Source: Bicyclus anynana (lineage: Eukaryota > Arthropoda > Insecta > Lepidoptera > Nymphalidae). Taken from it: 64,000 nt of DNA. The stretch covers positions 6,669,561-6,733,560 of the forward strand of contig NC_069093.1 in assembly GCF_947172395.1 (NCBI RefSeq). The letters are read 5' to 3'. Every line of letters begins with the position of its first letter. Within the stretch, counting starts at the first letter, position 1. Shown here one piece after another: positions 55,049 to 63,904 of the stretch. A model generated the notes under the pieces. It did no database searches. It saw only the letters and a program-made list of their open reading frames with translations, and was not told the DNA's origin. The position numbers and the translations under genes were made by a program.

Positions 55049-55112
55049 GTTCCTTAACGAAGCGACATCAGAGGGCCTCAGGCGAGAACAGAAATTGAAG
55101 TCTAAGGGCTAG
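55049..55112 (+). other. candidate terminal exon, copy A
   Basis: A long pyrimidine tract (55000-55025) and TTGTTGTAG make a good-looking 3' splice site at 55048. The frame that follows reads FLNEATSEGLRREQKLKSKG and stops at TAG 55110-55112. The paralogue at 58994 keeps the splice site, frame, length and stop with 8 differences (4 synonymous). No upstream exon and no nearby AATAAA is identified and I do not recognise the peptide, so this may be chance. Confidence 0.2.
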
Positions 55113-55239
55113 AAGAAGGCTTGATGTTTCAGTAAGAAATCTGAGACCAGTGGCATAGCTTGCCTTGGAGGGGCCCTGTATCATAATTAGTTGAGGGACA
55201 AATCCCGAAAATCTCTATAGCAGAACCATAGATTTTTGT

Positions 55240-55370
55240 GTTAATCCAGAGTATAATCTATGTTCATTCCAAATTTCAGCCAAATCACTTCAATAGCCGC
55301 AGCGTAAAGGAGGAGTAAACACACACACTAACACATAAACTTTTGCCTTTAGAATGTTAGTTGGATAATT
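55240..55370 (-). mobile_element. Hel-2 remnant in copy B
   Basis: GTGTTAATCCAGAGTATAAT to TTTGCCTTTAGAATGTTAG; lacks the CTAG end because the duplication edge cuts it. Confidence 0.8.
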
Positions 55371-56252
55371 TTGTTACTATTTAACATTTTTACATCGTCT
55401 AGTTGTCCGAATGACACTTTAAACGTGTTGGTATTAGTATCATCGATTGATGTAATCACTTTGTTGCTCGAAATTAAGAGTAAAAAGTATACCGGTTCGT
55501 AATTTCATAAAGTTACATGGTACCGGTATGAAATTTTCATTTTATATTTAGCTATAATTTCTTAAAAGACTTTGTAGGTCCCTGTTTCCAAAGCGCACCA
55601 CTCGGTCGCGCCATAAAAAGGAAATTTACGTAAAGGTACCCGATTTTTATTTGGGTGGGTCGACATAATTCTCACCCTTGCTGAACCTACTTAGTAAGAG
55701 TATATCAGAAACTACCGCGTGATAATAATGTTACTGTCAATGTACTATGCGCTTGATGTGGGTTGAAAGGGGTTGATAATGGCACGCGTTCAGGTTTCCG
55801 GCGGTATGTGAAATTTTTGAAGCAATATGCTTTCATTTCAATACGATATGATGTGAATTGATGTTACACGTATTGCCTACAAATTTTCATTTATCATTTT
55901 TTATCATTACCATATTCGGCATATCTTCTCCACACACCTCTCTTCTATGGGATAGGAATACAGTTTGAAATTTGGATTAAAATGGGTCTACGGCGCTTCA
56001 TTGAGAGTTAGCGGACTTTGGGTGAAGATTAATGACTTTGTAACGACCATTATCAGATCTTAGTGATAATTACCCGAACCAATGGCTTAGCGGGTTTAAA
56101 ACTATTAGTACTCAGCTGTTAATAAGAATTTCTTGAAAGAACTCGAGTATAATATCAAGTATTATAATATCTTATGACCCTCAATATTATATCAACAAGG
56201 ATGATAGGTTAGGCGTCATTTAAGGTGGAACGTGATTTATGTCGGGTTAGTA

Positions 56253-56451
56253 AATAGGACAATTATATTTTAGAATTTAAACTATCGTGAGTGTTATTCA
56301 TATTAATTGATTATGAAACACGGCTAAAACTCACGTGATATTACGTCGGAGTATGCCCGACTAGTTTCTTGTAAACTAGTCGGGCATACTCCGACGTAAT
56401 ATCACGTGAGTTTTAGCCGTGTTTCATAATCAATTAATAGGACAATTATAT
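56253..56451. repeat. 183-bp insertion with a 67-bp-arm perfect palindrome, copy B only
   Basis: A 16-bp direct repeat AATAGGACAATTATAT flanks the insert (56253-56268 and 56436-56451); copy A has the single empty site at about 52085-52101. The insert holds 32 bp (56269-56300), then arms 56301-56367 and 56373-56439 that are perfect reverse complements around CTTGT. The arm includes ACGGCTAAAACTCACGTGAT and CGGAGTATGCCCGACTAG. Confidence 0.96.
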
Positions 56452-56649
56452 ATAAGTCACACTAATATTATGAAGAGCGTATTTTTTGTATTTTTGTACG
56501 TAACGAATTAACTCAAAAGTGGACTGATTTGATAGTTCTGTCACCAGTGGAAAGCTACATTATCAGGTAGAAACATAGGTAGTAAGCTAGGAAGACCCCC
56601 CATCAGGTGGACTGATGGCATTAAGCGAGTCGAGAATGACGTATAATTT

Positions 56650-56970
56650 TGACGGCCTCCGTGACGCAGTGGTATGCGCGGTGGATTTACAAAACGGAGG
56701 TCTGGGTTCGATCCTCGGCTGGGCAAATTGAGATTTTCTTAATTGGTCCAGGTCTGGCTGGTGGGAGGCTTCGGCCGTGGCTAGTTACCACCCTACCGGC
56801 AAAAACGTACCGCCAAGCGATTTATCGTTCCGGTACAATGTCGTGTAGAAACTGAAAGGAGTGTGGATTTTCATCCTCCTAACAAGTTATCCCGCTTCCA
56901 TCTTAGACTGCACAACTTACCATCAGGTGAGATTGTAGTCAAGGGCTAACTTGTAAAGAATAAAAAAAAA
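56650..56970 (+). mobile_element. SINE-A copy within duplication copy B
   Basis: Counterpart of 52319-52643. It keeps CACCCTA but has lost a C in box B (GGTCTGGGTTCGATCC), and a few bases near the 3' end. Confidence 0.92.
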
Positions 56971-57529
56971 ATAGTATAAAATAAGGAAATTTGTTGAAAA
57001 ATTTTACAAATAACTAAACCGTAACAATCTCAAAACGGGTGGACAAAGGAAATATTACAAAGTACTCAGCGAACCATCTACCAGCCATGGGTATAAAGTA
57101 ATACAATTTGCAATTCAGTTATTGAAACTGAAACTTTGAGGGGTCCCGAAAGGTATTGGTAGTGAAAATTTCCAACTTGATAATGAGTGGGTCGGTCCGT
57201 GTATCAGACTCTCGGATTCCTTTATTTTATGTAAATCTCTTCTAAGCCCATTTACATTTCTCCCGAGTTTATTGTATTTTCTTCCAGGGACTTAATATAG
57301 CCTTTTTGGCTTTCTCGAAATTCATTTGCCTATAAAACGGGTTAATTTTATAATGTTTCATTAAATACAATTAGCTGAAAATTGTATTTTAAGATGTTTT
57401 ACTTGGAATTTGATTGCCTCGTTGGCCTACTTTATATATTCCTTATAGATCATCAGTATAGCAATATTTATAGGTACACAGGACCGGATGAAGAAAAATA
57501 TTTATTTTGTTTCAAAAAATCGGTTGTCT

Positions 57530-57785
57530 GTAAAGTCAGTTTACTGACGATAGTTAAACGTGACAACGTCATAAAGAAATACTGATAGAATGGTTGAATT
57601 TTTCAAAAGAAAATGTTCGTTTTTCTTAAATACTGTTTAATAATCTTCATAGACCAGAATATACTTTATTTCTTGTACAAAAAGTTGGCAACCCTAGAGC
57701 GAGGGAACGACGCATGACGTCACCTTTTTCGAGTGTGTGGCCGGCTCCATCGAATTATAAGACGTTTTCACGTCAAAAACAATCT
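57530..57785 (+). repeat. M1 family, copy 3 (in copy B), uninterrupted
   Basis: GTCAGTTTACTGACGATAGT through to GACGTTTTCACGTCAAAAAC, with ends CGTGACAACGTC and GACGTTTTCACG. This is the pre-insertion form of the copy-A site. Confidence 0.75.
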
Positions 57786-58091
57786 TAAGGAAATTTAAAA
57801 GCACATCTCATAGTATTAGTCCTCATTACAATTCTTAATTTATTACCAACATTAGCCTCGGCCAGCAATCGCGCATAAAATAGCGAGGTGGGTTTTAACT
57901 TTACATTTTATGTCCTACGATAGTGCGTGTCATTGGCGAGACATTAATCAAACGGAAGTTATTTTTAGTTAGTTAAGTTAAACTGAACCAGATTATTATA
58001 TTCCTCAAGGGATACCCCATACATCAAATAACAGCAATCGATAATTGTAATTAATACTGGTATATTTGTCAAAGCGGAGTGGACTCTAGAG

Positions 58092-58300
58092 ATCATCATC
58101 ATTCTCAACCCATATTCGACTTACTGCTGAGCTCGAGTCTCCTCTGAGAGTGAGAGGGGTTAGGTCAATAGTCCACCACGCTAGCACAATGTGAATTGGC
58201 AGACTTCACACACGCAGAGAATTAAGAAAATTCTCTGAGACATGTGATATTTAATTAATTAAAATGCACACAACTGAAAAGTTGTGGAAAAAAGGGACTC
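58092..58300 (-). mobile_element. SINE-B remnant in copy B
   Basis: Counterpart of 54129-54340, almost identical. Confidence 0.87.
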
Positions 58301-58381
58301 AAACCCACGGCAGAAACTCAATGTGGATGCAGAAAGCAAGGTCATCTACTGTGCCAAGCCATAATATGTGTAACATTCGAA

Positions 58382-58569
58382 CCGACGCCGCGCGGTTTCA
58401 CCCGCATAGTTCCCGTTCCCGTAAGAATACGGGGATAATATATAGCCTATAACCTTCGTCGATAAATGGGCTATTTACCACTGAAATAATGTTTCAGATC
58501 GGATAAGTAGTTCCTGAGATTAGCGCGTTCAAGCAAACAAACAAACTCTTCAGCTTTATAATATTAGTG
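58382..58569 (-). mobile_element. Hel-1 copy in copy B
   Basis: Counterpart of 54417-54605, almost identical. Confidence 0.88.
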
Positions 58570-58993
58570 TGCTTATACTTCTATGTGTAGGTGTAAGCAA
58601 ATATTCCGTTAAGCTTATTTAAAGGTAACATCGAGGGTTACTAAAAGGTGTCAGTTCAGTCGAACGCCCAATGTTTTCTGTTCATTAGACGGGAGTCCAG
58701 CCGTACTAGTTGACCATCGAGCTTAATTAGACGCCATGTTTTTTCTATGTATCCACCTGTAATCCTTGGATAACCTTAGGCATCAAGTATTCAAAAATAT
58801 TGAATTTTATGAAGCTCTGTGTGCTAATTGGTGACCTAATGTCATTTCCTCTCCTACAACTTTTCGAATAGTAAGAGAAGGAAGGAATGTTGAAAAAAGT
58901 AGTTTTATATTAAACAAGTATGTTTTTAAAACAAAGACGCACCCTCTATTTCCTATATCTTTTCTTTTTTGTGTTTGTGTGTACTTGTTGTAG

Positions 58994-59057
58994 GTTCCTT
59001 AATGAAGCGACATCAGAGGGCTTTAGACGAGCACATAAACTAAAGTCTAAGGGCTAG
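58994..59057 (+). other. candidate terminal exon, copy B
   Basis: Splice-site-like TTGTTGTAG, then FLNEATSEGFRRAHKLKSKG and TAG at 59055-59057. It differs from copy A by 8 of 64 bases, no fewer than the flanks, so purifying selection is not shown. Confidence 0.2.
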
Positions 59058-59094
59058 AAGAAGGCTTGATGTTTCAGTAAGAAATCCGAAACCA

Positions 59095-59305
59095 GTGGCG
59101 TAGCTTGTCTTGGAGGGGCCCTGTATCAAAATTAGTTCAGGCAAATCCCAAAAATCTCTTTAGCAGTTTTTTATGATTTCCCCGGGAAGCATCAGATTAA
59201 GTGAGATTGTTGATGAAATTTTACAAATTATAGCTTTTACTTAAAGGGCCTTTGTTGTCCGGGGGCCCATTAACATTGATATGGTTGATAGATACGCCCC
59301 TATCT
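59095..59305 (+). repeat. dispersed repeat with GGGGCCC motif, fuller than in copy A
   Basis: AGTGGCGTAGCTTGTCTTGG, GAGGGGCCCTGTATCAAAAT, later GTCCGGGGGCCCATTAACAT and GATAGATACGCCCC. Only the first 90 bp is present in copy A (55140-55228), where the duplication junction cuts it. Confidence 0.6.
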
Positions 59306-59344
59306 GAGACAAACTGAGACTAACTTATAGTACAAGTGAAACCG

Positions 59345-59700
59345 GGCGGCAGGCCCTAATGTGTGACGCTACTTGTATTGACATTGGCGTGTCTTCAGGA
59401 AGACAGAATCCTGACCGGGAGCTACCGCAGAAAAAGCTAAAACCGAAAAGTGGGACAAATTTCTTTCTCTGACCGAAAGCTAAATATTTATTAAGTTACT
59501 GAATATGTTTATTTTGCCGTAAAGACCATTAGGTCATGGAGTCCCAGTGCATACAATTTTCTCCCTTAGCCTCCACTGGTGGTGGTAGGCTAGCTCATTA
59601 CTTCCGCTAAGGCTCTGCCTGGCTGTCTATCGCGGAAATGCAGCCAGTATTCTTGCCACCATTCCATGTGGGCATAATTTATAAGATTTGTATTAAATTT
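59345..59700 (+). mobile_element. LINE-X 3' end, decayed
   Basis: GGCCCTAATGTGTGACGCT, AGACAGAATCCTGACCGGGA, GAAAAAGCTAAAACCGAAAA, TTATTTTGCCGTAAAGACC and GCGGAAATGCAGCCAGTATT match the DNA of 24810-25160 throughout. Many stops and indels, so it is older than the 24.8 kb copy. Confidence 0.82.
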
Positions 59701-59733
59701 TATTTATATAACAGAAAGTAGTGTTAGTTACAC

Positions 59734-59823
59734 TAGGGTGGGGGTAGGTTTGAGGTTGAATAGTAGGGGCATGGTAGGGTAGGTGTAGGTTGGGAGTGGG
59801 GTAGCGTAGGGGTAGGGTTTCAG
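59734..59823 (+). mobile_element. GTAGGG-rich Hel-4-like tail
   Basis: GGGTAGGTTTGAGG, GGCATGGTAGGGTAGGTGT, GGGGTAGCGTAGGGGTAGGG and then CAAGCGTCCGCTAG at 59836 before T. It pairs a G-rich array with a Hel-type CTAG terminus, as at 34140-34309. Confidence 0.65.
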
Positions 59824-59837
59824 GCAAGCGTCCGCTA

Positions 59838-60435
59838 GTAATGATTATAAGATAAGAAATGAAACTTTACTAAAATGAATCAAAGTGCAAGCCTTATAAA
59901 ATTACAGTAAAAAATAGTTTTCTTTAGCTTTCATTCCAGACGTCCATTCGCCTCGTCCGATTACACTTTTCGTAACGCCTTCACCAGATTACTCCGCAAG
60001 TTAATCGTGCTTAAAGAAATTTACTTCAAAAAGTGCTAAACTCTAATTTTCAATCATATCAAATGCATCTACGTGGGTAAATTTGATTAATGGTTAATTA
60101 ATTAACTGAAATGCAAGTACACTCGATACAAGAGGAGTACAAACTACAAATGCACGCGTTATAATATCAGTGTATAGATACCAGTATAGGATATTGGATA
60201 ATGAAACAACATTGCTAATAAGGCAGATTGCATGAACATCATCGCTATTGCGGTTCATATTGGCTTATAATAGTTTGGGATATTTGCATAGGAATTTGTT
60301 TGAAATTATTTCAAATTTATTATTGAAAGTGACGTAGCCATACCTAATAAATTTTAATAACTAAAGCTGTATGATAATACCGGATTTGTACAAGACTAGA
60401 AACAAAGGCCAACACATTTTAAAAAATTTCAAAAT
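59838..60435. other. no recognisable feature
   Basis: AT-rich. Confidence 0.5.
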
Positions 60436-60560
60436 TCATTTATTTCAAGTAGGCTCAGTTTACAAGCACTTTTGATACGTCAGTTGACTATTTGTAAAGA
60501 TTCTACCACCGGTTCTGAAGTCAGGATCTGCCGAGAAGAAACCGACAAGAACAAATTACA
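60436..60560 (-). mobile_element. LINE-like 3' end fragment, best copy
   Basis: CATTTATTTCAAGTAGGCTC, AGTTTACAAGCACTTTTGAT, CTACCACCGGTTCTGAAGTC and GCCGAGAAGAAACCGAC. The complement reads as a retroelement end with the AATAAATGAATTT tail usual in Lepidopteran LINEs. Related stubs at 1618-1712 and 1905-2000. Confidence 0.6.
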
Positions 60561-60820
60561 GGCGTTAAGAAAGATGAGATAATTTAATCGATGCCTAAAA
60601 ATTACGGATTTATGTACTCCCATGATATATAATAGGCATGCGGTTGAGTAGAGAGTCGTTTACGGTGAGACACGATTGCTTATAAATCTTCAATTTACCA
60701 GGAACAAAAACAAGCCACGAATTTTAAACAAAATATGTAAGCAGGTATAGTAATTGTGTTTGGATTGACAGTTTTTTTTTACCAAAGTTATGCAAATTAC
60801 CTACATATTCATTTACAAAT

Positions 60821-60910
60821 AGCGGACGCCCGCGACTTCAATTGCTTAAAATTCTGGTATCTTAAAAATCCCACGGGAATCATGTTTTTTTCGGGATTAA
60901 ACTTTTTGGT
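60821..60910 (-). mobile_element. Hel-2 3' fragment
   Basis: AATAGCGGACGCCCGCGACTTC, AAATCCCACGGGAATCATG and TTTTTCGGGATTAAAC. CTAG terminus changed to AATAG. Confidence 0.65.
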
Positions 60911-61044
60911 TTGACAAAACACAGTTATTTTGAAATCACAGACAAATAAACTTCGATTTTATTATCATAAAGTCCTCAATAGCAAATTGAGAACTCTGCG
61001 CTCGAAAATTTAGACGAGTCTATATATCATTTTTTCATCCAATA

Positions 61045-61470
61045 TTCCTCAGTGCCTGAAAACAAAAGTCTTTGAACAGTGCGTGTTGCCAGTGATGATA
61101 CGAATCCGAGACTTGGTCGCTAACTGTGGCCCTCATAAAAGATCAATCTCACTCAGCGGCGATAGAGCGAGCTATGAGGGGAAATCCGCGGAAGAACCAA
61201 CGTCATTGACGTAGCTCAGTGAGTCGCGAATCTGAAGTGGCAAGGGGCAGGGCACGTTGGGGCCCTAATGTGTCAGAATGGCAACCCTGCATCGGAAAGC
61301 GCAGTGTTGGTCGACCCCCTACTATGAAGGTTGAGGACATGAAGCGGTTTTGCGGGGAGCTGCTAGATGCTGGCGGCTCGAGACAATTTAGTTTGGAAGT
61401 CCATGCAAGAAACCTATGTCCAGCAGCGGACGTCCATGATCTCTTAATGATGAGGATGATGATGAGGACG
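61045..61470 (+). mobile_element. RTE-type LINE 3' fragment, long but broken
   Basis: TCAGTGCCTGAAAACAAAAG, GTGCGTGTTGCCAGTGATGA, GACTTGGTCGCTAACTGTGG, CGGAAAGCGCAGTGTTGGTC and CAGCAGCGGACGTCCATGAT, ending ATGATGAGGATGATGATGAGG. It extends further 5' than the other copies but carries several frameshifts. Confidence 0.88.
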
Positions 61471-61939
61471 ATAGTATTTCTTACAGTAATAACACATCTT
61501 GACAGAATAACTATGTAAAATAATAATAGTAATCATCAATATTTAACAGAAACGTAAATTCTCATAATATTTATCTTATTATCGGCCGTATGCTATAACT
61601 TCGGCATCGCGAATATCACAAAAGCGTCGATTCCAAAAGGGCAATTATTGTTTAATTTAAATAACCAACTGAAACAATAGTCTTGTTAATGCTATAAATT
61701 GAATTTTAACCATTGTTTATTTGCCGCGCCTTGTTTGTACAATAAACACCAGACATTTTAACAAAAATTATTATTCTCTCCAAGTCATTTTAGTGCGATT
61801 CGATTGGACCATCCTTATTTGTTGTTAAGTACACCGACAAAGTACTTAAATTCCAATTAACAGTTGTTCTTTTTTAAAAAGAATTATTTCTCTTTCATTC
61901 ATACCAGCCTAATAAGAGAGGGTATACGAGTATAATTAA
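61471..61939. other. no recognisable feature
   Basis: AT-rich. Confidence 0.5.
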
Positions 61940-62146
61940 CTAGCTGACGCCGCGCGGTTTCACCCGCGTGGTTCCCGTTTCCGTTGAAAAACGGGGATAA
62001 TATATAGTCTGTAGCCATCCTCGATAAATGGGCTATCTACACTGACAGATTTTTTCAAATTGGACCAGTAGTTCCTGAGATTACCGCGTTCCACCAACCA
62101 AACTAACAAATAAATAAACTCTTCAGCTTTATAATACTAGTAAACT
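61940..62146 (-). mobile_element. Hel-1 copy
   Basis: CTAGCTGACGCCGCGCGGTT to AGCTTTATAATACTAGTAAA. The AAAC tract is replaced by CAACCAAACTAACAAATAAA. A retroelement tail stub, AAACTCACCACGCTATTCC, follows at 62162-62200. Confidence 0.88.
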
Positions 62147-62453
62147 CGTAGATATGTGATTTAAACTCACCACGCTATTCCAATGCGGGTTGGCGGTGAT
62201 AATGTGATCATTATCAGATTATAATGATAATGACCTAAAACAAGGGCCTAATAACGTGTGTTGTAATACACCTCTCTGGGTTGAAAATTATTACTAGAAG
62301 ATCTAGAAAGAAAGCCCTTTTGCGCCCGTTTCGGGAGCCCCGCAGCGAAGAACCAGATTTTAGTCTTTAAATATGAGTAATGCTTCCCTCGAAAAACCTG
62401 TGCTAGAAATTAAAAAAAAATATATAACTACTGAATAACTAATGAAACTAATT

Positions 62454-62669
62454 TCACTAATATTACGAAGGCGAAAGTTTGTGTGTAAGTGTGTTTGTTT
62501 GTTTCTTCTTTACGCTGCAACTACTGAAGCGATTTGGCTGAAATTTGGAATAGATATAGATTTTACTCTGGATTAACTAGGCTACTTTTCAACCCGGAAA
62601 AATCCATGGTTCCCGCGGAATTTGTGAAAAACTGAATTCCACGCGGACGAAGTCGTGGGCATCCGCTAG
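62454..62669 (+). mobile_element. Hel-2 copy, short form, complete
   Basis: TCACTAATATTACGAAGGCG to GGCATCCGCTAG before T. Single-block form (216 bp), in contrast to the doubled copies at 8900 and 23491. Confidence 0.9.
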
Positions 62670-62980
62670 TATTAGGTAATTTGATTATGATGATGAATTG
62701 CTTGCTCAAACGTACACGTACGAGATAATGAAAATATTGGATAACTACAAGTACCTACATAGCTGATCTACACGTATGTTCGTAATTAAATAAGTTCATT
62801 ATTAGTTATGATCCCCAGAACATATCCTTGACCTAGTAGTGAAATATAATATACCCAGCGTTAATTATTATATTACTCTTACTTTCTGCTTCCTACTTTT
62901 ACGTATTAATTTGAAAAATTAATTAAGTTTTGTGATTATTAGATATAACGGAGCATGAGTTTCCGAGGTGTTTTTAAAAA
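62670..62980. other. no recognisable feature
   Basis: AT-rich. Confidence 0.5.
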
Positions 62981-62983
62981 GAG

Positions 62984-63340
62984 TGACGTCACAATTGTCA
63001 TTATCTTGACCATTGCTCATACTAGTCTTAGATTCTTGCAAAGAAAACTTCACTAGTGCTTGGTAAACTTCGTTTAATTATCTAGCAGCGTAACGACGTC
63101 ACAGAGAGGTCCGTACTGTACGACAGCACGACTACGAATGACACTGCCGCTGCAGCGCGTGCCTTTACATTGAGATTGTAGTGGGGAGCTTGTAGTGAAT
63201 CACGTGTTTTCGCCGTTCAGAATCGTTCGGCGATGACGTAGTTCGTTGCATGTTGTTGTGCGCCGACAGATACTATTGTTGGATTACAATTGTAGGTAGT
63301 TAGAGAAAAAATCGTATCAAGCTTGACGTCGTTGTAATTT
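62984..63340. promoter_or_regulatory. possible cis-regulatory stretch with CRE-like sites
   Basis: TGACGTCA at 62984-62991, CGACGTCA at 63094-63101, TGACGTAG at about 63234 and TTGACGTCG at about 63323, plus a CACGTG E-box at 63201-63206. The stretch is GC-richer than its surroundings and free of recognised repeats. No transcript start or gene is identified next to it. Confidence 0.25.
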
Positions 63341-63447
63341 AAATGCTCGTCGGTTTTGATAATCGAGTGGCGTCCATCTTGATATCTCGTTGCGTTGCGA
63401 AAGGGAGCTAGACGGAAAAAATTAAGACCAAAAGATTGTAACGACAC

Positions 63448-63500
63448 TTTTTACCCGACTGCGTAAGAAGGAGGGTAATGTTTTTGCTTAAGTTGTTAGC
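63448..63500 (+). repeat. fragment of the 42.2 kb dispersed repeat
   Basis: CTTTTTACCCGACTGCGTAA and GAGGGTAATGTTTTT resemble the start of 42165-42425, here without a microsatellite. Confidence 0.5.
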
Positions 63501-63567
63501 CGTGACCTGAAGCAGATGTCTTCACTTGAACTCCTTGATAAGGTGAGGTCCTTCAAAACCCATAGGT

Positions 63568-63618
63568 CCCCCCCGACCCTAAAAAGCCCCCCCGACCCTA
63601 AAAAGCCCCCCCGACCCT
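63568..63618. repeat. 19-bp tandem repeat, about 2.7 units
   Basis: Unit CCCCCCCGACCCTAAAAAG, three C-runs of seven at constant spacing. Confidence 0.95.
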
Positions 63619-63660
63619 TGGAACGAAGTTCCTTTTCATGAAAGTTCAAAGATTTGAAGG

Positions 63661-63769
63661 GATGGTATGGGATGGGATGCGATGCGATATCGATATCTAT
63701 AGCGATAGCGATGTTAGCTAGCGATAGCGATGATAGCGCTAGCTAGCAATAGCGATGATAGCTATAGCA
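63661..63769. repeat. GATGCG / GATAGC degenerate hexanucleotide array
   Basis: GGGATGCGATGCGATATCGA leads into repeated AGCGATAGCGAT and AGCTAGC blocks. Several are self-complementary (GATATCGATATC, TAGCGCTAGCTAGC). Confidence 0.85.
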
Positions 63770-63904
63770 AAGTTCGTTCCGTCCGAGTGTCTCTTGACAC
63801 CTCTCTTTTTTTTTCTTTGAACAGATGCCATCTATTTACTCTTTCTATCTCAAAAAATATTAGTGACAGGTAAAAGATTTTCTAATAATGTGTATTTGAT
63901 TATA

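Larger units (their letters stand above)
50830..55228. repeat. large tandem segmental duplication, copy A (about 4.4 kb)
   Basis: Repeats, in direct orientation, as copy B at 55229-59163. Both contain in order: Hel-2 remnant, the 51240-52080 block, SINE-A, the 52690-53150 block, M1, SINE-B remnant, Hel-1 and a divergent tail. Copy A alone has a MITE (50986-51197) and about 0.36 kb with a hairpin (53207-53570). Copy B alone has the 183-bp palindromic insertion. Identity varies: about 53830-54825 is nearly identical to copy B, the two ends much less so. Confidence 0.95.
55229..59163. repeat. large tandem segmental duplication, copy B (about 3.9 kb)
   Basis: See copy A. The A/B junction is at about 55228 (AAATCTCTATAGCAG joins the interior of a Hel-2 remnant), and copy B's end is marked by AAATCTCTTTAGCAG at about 59163. 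Beyond this the sequence continues as a GGGGCCC-containing repeat. Confidence 0.93.

Noticed and set aside
57382..57585. 67-codon frame (YLEFDCLVGLLYIFLIDHQY) as an exon of a membrane protein
   Set aside because: The duplicate at 53050-53160 carries several replacements and then diverges; no conserved splice sites.
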